The notes under the pieces were generated by a model, which saw nothing but the letters and a program-made list of their open reading frames with translations, did not search any database and was not told where the DNA came from. The translations under genes and the position numbers were made by a program. From Frankiales bacterium (GTDB lineage Bacteria > Actinomycetota > Actinomycetes > JAFAQI01), in NCBI GenBank assembly GCA_025980465.1, contig JAICXJ010000001.1:1-64000 (forward strand): a DNA stretch of 64,000 nt, written 5' to 3'. Of the stretch, positions 58,398-64,000 are shown piece after piece (position 1 is the stretch's first letter; each line of letters begins with the position of its first letter).

Positions 58398-59476
58398 GGG
58401 CTGCCGTCCTTCACGAGATCGGCAGTTCATCGCTCGACATCCGTGACGACATCGAGGTTGCGCCGCTCACCGCCGGCAAGGTCCGGATCAAGATCAAGGC
58501 GACCGGCGTGTGCCACTCCGACCTGTCAGCGATGAACGGCACGATCCCGGTGCCGGTCCCCGCCGTACTCGGTCACGAAGGAGCCGGGGAGGTCGTGGAG
58601 ATCGGCGCCGGCGTCACCGAACTGGCGGTCGGCGATCACGTCGTCGTGTGCTGGTCGCCGCAGTGCGGGCGGTGCACCGACTGCGCCAACGGCAAGCCGC
58701 ATCTGTGCATGACGTACATGATGAACGCGTTCACCGACGCGCCGTTCCTGCGCGACGGGCAGAGCGTGTTCGGGATGGCCGGTGCCGGCACCTTCGCCGA
58801 GGATCTGATCGTGCCGGTCGATGGCGCGATCAAGATCGATGATGACGTCCCTTATGACATCGCGTCCCTCGTCGGGTGCGGCGTGATGACCGGGGTTGGT
58901 GCGGTCTTCAACGCCGCGCGAGTCGAGCCGGGTTCTGCCGTCCTCGTCATCGGTTGCGGCGGCGTCGGTATCAGCGCCATCCAGGGCGCCAAGATCTCCG
59001 GCGCAGCGACCATCGTCGCGGTCGACATGGTCGAGCAGAAGCTGGAGTGGGCGAAGCAGTTCGGCGCGACGCACGCCGTCACCCCGGGGCAGCTGCAGTC
59101 GACGATGGGGCTGCTCACCGCGGGCGCTGGCTTCGATTACGCCTTCGAGGTCGTCGGTCGCTCCGACACGATTCGGATGGCGTACGACAACACCCGCCGC
59201 GGCGGGACAACCGTGGTCGTCGGGGTGGGCAAGGCCGACGACATGGTCTCGTTCAGTGCCTTCGAGCTGTTCTACGGCGAGAAGACCCTCCGCGGCACCT
59301 ATTACGGCACCGCCAACATCCGCCGCGACTTTCCCCGCATGCTCAAGCTGTGGCGGGCCGGGCAGCTGGATCTCGAGGGCATGATCACCCGCCGGTTGAA
59401 GCTCGACGACGTCAACGATGCTTTCACCGCCATGCAGGCCGGCGACGTGATCCGCCAAGTCATCACTTTCGACTGA
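58394..59476 (+). CDS. Zinc-dependent alcohol dehydrogenase (class III/mycothiol-type MDR)
   Basis: A 360-aa MDR enzyme with all zinc ligands: GVCHSDLSAMNG, GHEGAGEV, and the structural CGRCTDCANGKPHLC. Rossmann motif IGCGGVGISAIQGAKISGA. It resembles NAD/mycothiol- or NDMA-dependent alcohol and formaldehyde dehydrogenases of actinobacteria. Coupled to the ferredoxin by GTGA. A 22-bp gap leads to the LLM gene. Probably oxidises a primary alcohol formed by a P450, ahead of aldehyde dehydrogenase; that order is inference. Confidence 0.9.
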   Translation: MRAAVLHEIGSSSLDIRDDIEVAPLTAGKVRIKIKATGVCHSDLSAMNGTIPVPVPAVLGHEGAGEVVEIGAGVTELAVGDHVVVCWSPQCGRCTDCANGKPHLCMTYMMNAFTDAPFLRDGQSVFGMAGAGTFAEDLIVPVDGAIKIDDDVPYDIASLVGCGVMTGVGAVFNAARVEPGSAVLVIGCGGVGISAIQGAKISGAATIVAVDMVEQKLEWAKQFGATHAVTPGQLQSTMGLLTAGAGFDYAFEVVGRSDTIRMAYDNTRRGGTTVVVGVGKADDMVSFSAFELFYGEKTLRGTYYGTANIRRDFPRMLKLWRAGQLDLEGMITRRLKLDDVNDAFTAMQAGDVIRQVITFD

Positions 59477-59498
59477 GCCGAATCCTGCAGAGGCTGCT

Positions 59499-60320
59499 GT
59501 GCATCTCGGAATAGCGCTGTTCGCGACCGACCTGACCACCGACATCCGTGATGTCGCGCGGTGCGCCGAGGACGCCGGCTTCGAGAGCCTGTTCGTCGCC
59601 GAGCACACCCACATCCCGGTATCGCGAGCGACGCCGTACCCGATGGGTGGTGACCTGCCGGAGCCGTACTCGCACACGATGGATCCGTTCGTCGCACTCT
59701 CGGCCGCCGCGGCAGTCACCGAGCGGCTTCGAGTGGGCACCGGGATCTGCATCGTGCCGGAGCGCGACCCGATCGTGACGGCCAAGGAGGTCGCATCGCT
59801 CGACCACATTTCGGGTGGCCGCGTGCTGTTCGGCATCGGGGTGGGCTGGAACGTCGAGGAGATGGCAGACCACGGCACGGACTTCACCAAGCGCTACTCG
59901 GTGATGCGCGACCGCGTTCGCTTGATGCAGCAGCTGTGGAGCAACGAGGTCGCGTCTTACGACGGCGAGTTCGCCACTCTGTCGCCGTCATGGCAGTGGC
60001 CGAAGCCACAGCAACAGCCGGTGCGGGTGCTGGTCGGCGGCAGCGGCACGCTGTCGATGCGGCACGCGATCGAGTACGGCACCGACTGGATGCCGATGCC
60101 GTCGAAGGAGTCGTTCGGTGATCGGATCGCCCAGCTTCGTGAGCTCGCCGATGCGGCCGGCAAGCCGGTGCCAGGTGTGACGATGTACTGGTCGCGCCCG
60201 AACCGCGAGATCCTCGACCACTATGCGGAGCTGGGCGTCGAGCGGACGATCATGTTGCTGCCCTTCGAGCCGGACGTCGTGCCGACGTTGCGCGAGTGGG
60301 CGAAGCTGGTGACGGTGTGA
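59499..60320 (+). CDS. F420-dependent LLM-class oxidoreductase
   Basis: A 273-aa LLM enzyme: LGIALFATDLTTDIRDVARCAEDAGFESLFVAEHTHIPVSR near 3-43 (AEHTHIP motif), TGICIVPERDPIVTAKEVASLDHISGGRVLFGIGVGWNVEEMADHG and VRVLVGGSGTLSMRHAIEYGTDWMPM. The AEHTHIP and GGSGT motifs are those of the Rv2161c-type F420 group. ATG start. Third gene of the operator-8 plus operon; stop overlaps the patatin start. Confidence 0.83.
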   Translation: MHLGIALFATDLTTDIRDVARCAEDAGFESLFVAEHTHIPVSRATPYPMGGDLPEPYSHTMDPFVALSAAAAVTERLRVGTGICIVPERDPIVTAKEVASLDHISGGRVLFGIGVGWNVEEMADHGTDFTKRYSVMRDRVRLMQQLWSNEVASYDGEFATLSPSWQWPKPQQQPVRVLVGGSGTLSMRHAIEYGTDWMPMPSKESFGDRIAQLRELADAAGKPVPGVTMYWSRPNREILDHYAELGVERTIMLLPFEPDVVPTLREWAKLVTV

Positions 60321-61165
60321 CGCGAACGCTGGTCCTCGGTGGCGGCGGGGTGGCCGGGATCGCCTGGGAGACCGGCCTGCTGCTCGGGCTGGCCGACGCC
60401 GGGATCGACGTCACCGACGCCGACCGGGTCATCGGCACCTCGGCTGGGTCGGCCGTCGGCGCCCAGATCACCACCGGCGTCGCACTGGACGAGTTGTTCG
60501 AGCGCCAGATCGCGCCGCCTCACCCGTCGGCGACGTCACCGTCGTTCGACATCGAGAAGATGCTCAACGAACTCGGCCCGATCATCATGGGGACGACGGT
60601 CGGCGTGGCGCGAACGAAGGCGATCGGTGAGTTTGCGCTCGCTGCCGAGACCGGCCCGCAGGCCAAGCGCCGGGCCGAGATTGCCGCGCGGCTGCCGGTC
60701 CAGGAATGGCCGGCGCGAGGTCTCGAGATCACCGCAATCGATGCTTACTCCGGTGAGCTGCGCATCTTCACGCCGGAAGATGCCGGCGAGGTGGAGCTCG
60801 TCGACGCGGTCGCGGCGAGCTGTGCCGTGCCAGGGATCCGCCCGCCGGTGACGATCGGCAACACCCGTTACATCGATGGCGGGGTCCGGACGACCACCAA
60901 CTACGACCTCGCTCTCGGGTCCGAGATCGTGCTCGTTGTCGCACCGATGATTGACCTCCCGACGAAGGATCCCGAGCTGCTGTCGCGACGTGAGGAACTT
61001 GCGGCGAGTGCCGACGTCCTGACCGTCACGCCCGATGATGCGTCGGTCGCGGCGATCGGGACCAACCCGCTCGACATGGCGACCGCCAAGCCGTGTGCAC
61101 TCGCCGGCCGAGCGCAGGCGGCTGCGCACGCGGACGACGTCCGCAAGCTCTGGCTCGCGAGCTGA
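60317..61165 (+). CDS. Patatin-like phospholipase/acyl hydrolase
   Basis: A 282-aa patatin-fold enzyme: oxyanion GGGGVAG near 8-14, nucleophile elbow GTSAG (40-44, Ser42), and catalytic Asp187 in DGG (187-189). No signal peptide, so it acts inside the cell or on the membrane face. It releases fatty acyl groups from lipids or esters. GTG overlaps the LLM stop (GTGA). The C-terminal DDASVAAIGTNPLDMA helix is typical of actinobacterial members. Confidence 0.87.
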   Translation: MTRTLVLGGGGVAGIAWETGLLLGLADAGIDVTDADRVIGTSAGSAVGAQITTGVALDELFERQIAPPHPSATSPSFDIEKMLNELGPIIMGTTVGVARTKAIGEFALAAETGPQAKRRAEIAARLPVQEWPARGLEITAIDAYSGELRIFTPEDAGEVELVDAVAASCAVPGIRPPVTIGNTRYIDGGVRTTTNYDLALGSEIVLVVAPMIDLPTKDPELLSRREELAASADVLTVTPDDASVAAIGTNPLDMATAKPCALAGRAQAAAHADDVRKLWLAS

Positions 61166-61167
61166 CA

Positions 61168-62154
61168 GTGAGTGATCTTCGGATCGGCGTGCTTGGGGCC
61201 GCCCGGATCGCGCCGCTGGCGCTGATCAAACCAGCCCGCGAGGTGCCGGGCGCTGTCGTGACGGCGATCGCCGCCCGCGACCCGAAACGCGCCGCCGCGT
61301 TTGCGACGAAGTACGGGGTCGAAACCGTGCATTCGTCGTACGACGAGCTGCTGGCTGATCCGTCGATCGAGGCGATCTACAACCCGCTGCCGAATGCCTT
61401 GCATGCCGAATGGACGATGAAAGCGCTGGCGGCCGGAAAGCACGTGTTGTGCGAGAAGCCATTCACTTCGAACGAGGCGGAGGCGCGGCAGGTTGCAGAT
61501 GCGGCGGCCGCATCTGGGCTTGTCGTGATGGAAGCTTTCCACTACCGCTACCACGCGCTCGCGGAGAAGATGCGGGAGATCTCACACGACGGCCGGCTCG
61601 GCGAGACAACACACGTGCAGACCTGGATGTGCTTTCCGCTGCCGAAGTTCTCCGACATCCGGTACTCGTATCCACTCGGCGGCGGCACGACGATGGACTG
61701 TTGTTACGCCGTTCATGCGCTTCGGCTCGTCGCACCGAGTGAGCCTCACGTGGTGTCGGCGAACGCGATGTTGCACAAGCCTGACGTCGATCGGGCGATG
61801 GACGTCAGATACTCCTTCGACGGCGGGGCGACCGGCCGATCGATCGCCTCGATGTGGTCCCATCGTCTACTCCGATTCGCGGTGCGCGTGACTGGAACCC
61901 GAGGCGAGATGAACGTGCTGAACTTCATCGCCCCGCAGTACTTCAACCGGCTCTCGGTCAAAGTCGACGGTCGGAAGACCTCGGAGCGGGTTCGCGGCGA
62001 GGCGACGTACAGCGCGCAGCTGCGATCGTTCGTGGCCGCAGTGCGCGAGGGCAAGCCGTTCCCTACTACGGCCGAGGACGCGGTCGTCACGATGCAGATC
62101 ATCGACGACATCTACCGCGCTGCCGGGCTCCGTCTGCGCGGCGAGCCGGCCTAA
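61168..62154 (+). CDS. Gfo/Idh/MocA-family oxidoreductase
   Basis: A 328-aa protein: Rossmann RIGVLGAARIAPLALIKPAREVPGAVVTAIAARD, the family motif CEKPF near 95-99 with the catalytic Lys, and MEAFHYRYHAL with the substrate-binding His/Tyr. C-terminal beta-sheet domain SYPLGGGTTMDCCYAVHALRL. It oxidises or reduces sugar-like or trans-dihydrodiol substrates with NAD(P). GTG start 2 bp after the patatin stop. Last gene of the operator-8 plus run; the 250-bp spacer after it holds the promoter of the peroxiredoxin gene and no other gene. Confidence 0.88.
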   Translation: MSDLRIGVLGAARIAPLALIKPAREVPGAVVTAIAARDPKRAAAFATKYGVETVHSSYDELLADPSIEAIYNPLPNALHAEWTMKALAAGKHVLCEKPFTSNEAEARQVADAAAASGLVVMEAFHYRYHALAEKMREISHDGRLGETTHVQTWMCFPLPKFSDIRYSYPLGGGTTMDCCYAVHALRLVAPSEPHVVSANAMLHKPDVDRAMDVRYSFDGGATGRSIASMWSHRLLRFAVRVTGTRGEMNVLNFIAPQYFNRLSVKVDGRKTSERVRGEATYSAQLRSFVAAVREGKPFPTTAEDAVVTMQIIDDIYRAAGLRLRGEPA

Positions 62155-62318
62155 CTCGGGCGCGGCTCTCCTAGGTCGCCTGCGCTCGGGTCGATCTGGA
62201 CAACGGCGTCGCCGCGGCTCACACTCTTGACCTGTGCGCGGGAAGCGGTGGTTCGGTGATCACCACGACCCGATCGTTGGCATCTCGCACCCCTGACAGT
62301 CCACCGTTCCTCGCGGAA

Positions 62319-62347
62319 TTGTGGTGGCGTGGAGGCGCGCATAGGCT
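62319..62347 (+). promoter_or_regulatory. Probable promoter of the peroxiredoxin gene
   Basis: TTGTGG (62319-62324), 17-bp spacer, TAGGCT (62342-62347): a reasonable actinobacterial housekeeping-type -35/-10 pair, 57 bp before the peroxiredoxin ATG. Confidence 0.45.
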
Positions 62348-62404
62348 CGGGCCGGATCGGCCGAGGTCCGAGCCAGGCGCTTTCCCCGTCGCGAAGGAGC
62401 ACCC

Positions 62405-63031
62405 ATGTCAATCCGGTTGGGCGACGACGCCCCCGACTTCACCGCCGAGACGACCGAGGGCGAGATCAAGTTCTACGACTGGAAGGCTGACTCCTGGGCC
62501 GTCCTGTTCAGCCACCCTGCCGACTTCACGCCGGTCTGCACCACCGAACTGGGTCGCACCGCGGCGCTCAAGGGTGAGTTCGACAAGCGCAACACGAAAG
62601 CGATCGCGGTATCGGTCGACTCGGTCGAGGACCACAACGGCTGGAAGCCCGACATCGCCGACGTCACCGGCAGTGAGGTCAACTTCCCGATCATCGCCGA
62701 CAAGGACCACTCGGTCTCCGAGCTGTACGACATGATCCACCCGGGTGAGGGCGACAGCAGCACGGTGCGGACTGTCTTCATCATCGCGCCGAACAACAAG
62801 GTGCGGCTCACCCTGACCTATCCGAAGTCGGTCGGTCGCAACTTCGACGAGATCCTGCGGGTGATCGACGCGCTGCAAGCCACCGACGCAAACCCGGTGT
62901 CGACTCCGGTCGACTGGAAGCCGGGCGACCGGATCATCGTGGCGCCCACCATTTCGACAGAGGACGCGAAGGCGAAGTTCTCCAACGTCGAGGAGAAGAA
63001 GCCCTACCTTCGCTACGCCGACCAGCCGTAA
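62405..63031 (+). CDS. 1-Cys peroxiredoxin (Prx6 family)
   Basis: A 208-aa peroxiredoxin: DDAPDFTAETTEGEIKFYDW at the start, peroxidatic Cys45 in PADFTPVCTTELG, the conserved Arg in SVRTVFIIAPNNKVRLTLTYP-like text near 120-140, and the Prx6-type C-terminal extension with PVDWKPGDRIIVAPT. It reduces peroxides without a resolving Cys. GGAG lies 7 nt before the ATG. Own promoter; not part of the operator regulon as far as can be seen. Confidence 0.93.
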   Translation: MSIRLGDDAPDFTAETTEGEIKFYDWKADSWAVLFSHPADFTPVCTTELGRTAALKGEFDKRNTKAIAVSVDSVEDHNGWKPDIADVTGSEVNFPIIADKDHSVSELYDMIHPGEGDSSTVRTVFIIAPNNKVRLTLTYPKSVGRNFDEILRVIDALQATDANPVSTPVDWKPGDRIIVAPTISTEDAKAKFSNVEEKKPYLRYADQP

Positions 63032-63104
63032 CCGGGGCCTGCGCCGTTACGGCTTCGTGACCCGGTAAGCGGAACGTCAGCCGCGCCGCAACCGTCCCAC
63101 CAGC

Positions 63105-63560
63105 ATGAGGTTGATTGCGACGGTCGCGGCGGCCGGAGTACTGGCATCGTCGGCGCCCCTCGTGGCGGGTTGCGGCCATTCTGGCGCCAGCCACGCCGCC
63201 GGCCCGTGCGGCACATCGGTCGGGGTTGCTGCGCCCCACGGGCCGCGCGGGGTAGCCGCCGCCATGCTCTCGGCGCGAATCGTCGTCGCGGCGGGTGCGC
63301 CCTCGCACCGTTGCCTTCCGCTGCGGACCGGTTCGACGGTGAACCTGCGTCCCGGTGATCGGGTCGAGTTCCTCGCGAACGGCCGGCCGATGCTCACCCC
63401 GACCCCGAGCCGAGCGGTGCGGGTCTCGACGACGCCTGCCGTGCTCGGCCCCGGGCCGGGGTCACCACACGGCAACCTCGGTGTCCTGGTGCGGATCACG
63501 GCGGTGGCATCGGGGAGTGTCACGGCACGCTGGATCGACTGCAGCGGCACCGCGTGTTAG
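63105..63560 (+). CDS. Secreted lipoprotein of unknown function
   Basis: A 151-aa protein: signal peptide MRLIATVAAAGVLASSAPLVAGC with a good lipobox LVAGC (Cys23), followed by a Gly/Ala/Ser linker and a beta-rich domain (TVNLRPGDRVEFLANGR, VLVRITAVASGSVTARWIDCSG). Two C-terminal Cys (CSGTAC) may form a disulfide. Function unknown. Its stop overlaps by 4 bp the end of the convergent acyl-CoA synthetase gene. Confidence 0.6.
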   Translation: MRLIATVAAAGVLASSAPLVAGCGHSGASHAAGPCGTSVGVAAPHGPRGVAAAMLSARIVVAAGAPSHRCLPLRTGSTVNLRPGDRVEFLANGRPMLTPTPSRAVRVSTTPAVLGPGPGSPHGNLGVLVRITAVASGSVTARWIDCSGTAC

Positions 63561-64000
63561 CCGGTCGTCTGGAGTAGATCGAGCCGGTTGTGCTCGCGAA
63601 ACAGATCGCGGTACGCCGAACGATCCGTGGCCGTGAACTCGGTATAGGACAGCTCGGCGGTCAGTCGCCAGTACACCGGGTCGGGCGCTTCCCACCCGGC
63701 CCGCCGCAACGGTGACTTCTCCACCTTGTTGGTCGCGGTCAGCGGCATCGCGCTCACGATGCGAACGAACCGAGGCGCCCACTTCGTACCGAGGTCGGGC
63801 TGCGACCGCAGAAACGCCGCGAAATCCTCCGCATCGAAAGACGCACCGACCCGTAACTCGAGTGCGGCCATCACCTCGTCGCCGGTTCGCGGGTCGGGCG
63901 TTGCATAGACGGCGGCCATGACGACGTCGGGATGGCGCGAGATGACGGCTTCGACCGGCGCGCTGGCGAAGTTCTCGGAGTCGACACGCAGCCAGTCGTT
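63557..64000 (-). CDS. Acyl-CoA synthetase, C-terminal part (cut by window end)
   Basis: The frame enters from the right edge and encodes 147 residues of the C-terminal lid domain of an AMP-binding enzyme: NDWLRVDSENFASAPVEAVISRHPDVVMAAVYATPDPRTGDEVMAALEL, then RFVRIVSAMPLTATNKVEKSPLRR, where the Lys of TNKVEK is the catalytic lysine. SENFA in place of GENI/GFNI is typical of FadD6/very-long-chain (FATP-like) ligases. Third acyl-CoA synthetase of the window. The adenylation half lies outside. Confidence 0.85.
   Translation of the reverse strand, partial: NDWLRVDSENFASAPVEAVISRHPDVVMAAVYATPDPRTGDEVMAALELRVGASFDAEDFAAFLRSQPDLGTKWAPRFVRIVSAMPLTATNKVEKSPLRRAGWEAPDPVYWRLTAELSYTEFTATDRSAYRDLFREHNRLDLLQTTG

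Overview
The window is GC-rich, has dense genes, and uses GTG starts and 4-base stop/start overlaps (ATGA, GTGA) very often. It carries many F420-type enzymes: six luciferase-like (LLM) oxidoreductases, one deazaflavin nitroreductase and one PPOX-fold protein. It also has two P450s, DUF222-HNH and AbiEi/DUF559-type genes. Together these point to an actinobacterium of the Mycobacteriales/Frankiales/Sporichthya kind. No rRNA, tRNA, CRISPR, prophage or transposase was seen.

Layout. 0-1.8 kb: a truncated limonene-epoxide-hydrolase-like gene, a palindromic element and a DUF222-HNH gene. 1.8-9.9 kb: LLM, P450, LLM, then an SDR/thioesterase/enoyl-CoA hydratase/SnoaL operon divergent from an aldehyde dehydrogenase. 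9.9-11.1 kb: an AbiEi-DUF559 gene bracketed by two more copies of the palindromic element. 11.1-18.9 kb: an MDR/SnoaL/LLM/membrane-protein operon and two acyl-CoA synthetases. 18.9-29.3 kb: a distinct biosynthetic-looking block with GTP cyclohydrolase II, a RibD-C reductase, a PTPS-like protein, GT4, three methyltransferases, a zinc-less MDR protein, a flippase-like protein and a CDP-alcohol phosphotransferase fused to a sulfatase-like domain. 29.3-34.1 kb: hydrolase, cNMP-binding protein, NUDIX, LLM, DUF35 and thiolase-fold pair. 34.1-43.6 kb: a nine-gene minus-strand run centred on a branched-chain-type (LIV) ABC importer with nitronate monooxygenase. 43.7-54.3 kb: nitroreductase, P450/cupin/secreted esterase operon, amidohydrolase/deacylase/LLM/cyclase operon. 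54.3-64 kb: PHP protein, decarboxylase-like/SDR/hydratase operon, ferredoxin/MDR/LLM/patatin/Gfo-Idh operon, peroxiredoxin, lipoprotein and a cut acyl-CoA synthetase.

The most striking system-level signal is a 17-bp inverted repeat, TCTGACG-N3-CGTCAGA. It occurs eight times, always between divergently oriented genes or at their starts, and it precedes almost every catabolic operon including the importer run. I read this as one TetR-type regulon for uptake of a hydrophobic acid or terpenoid/steroid-like substrate (importer, secreted esterase), its CoA activation (synthetases), oxidation (P450s, ferredoxin, LLM, SDR, MDR, ALDH) and chain cleavage (hydratases, DUF35/thiolase pair). The substrate and the regulator are not visible here. 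A second signal is a three-copy, 61-63-bp hairpin family with compensating stem changes, next to nuclease-like genes.
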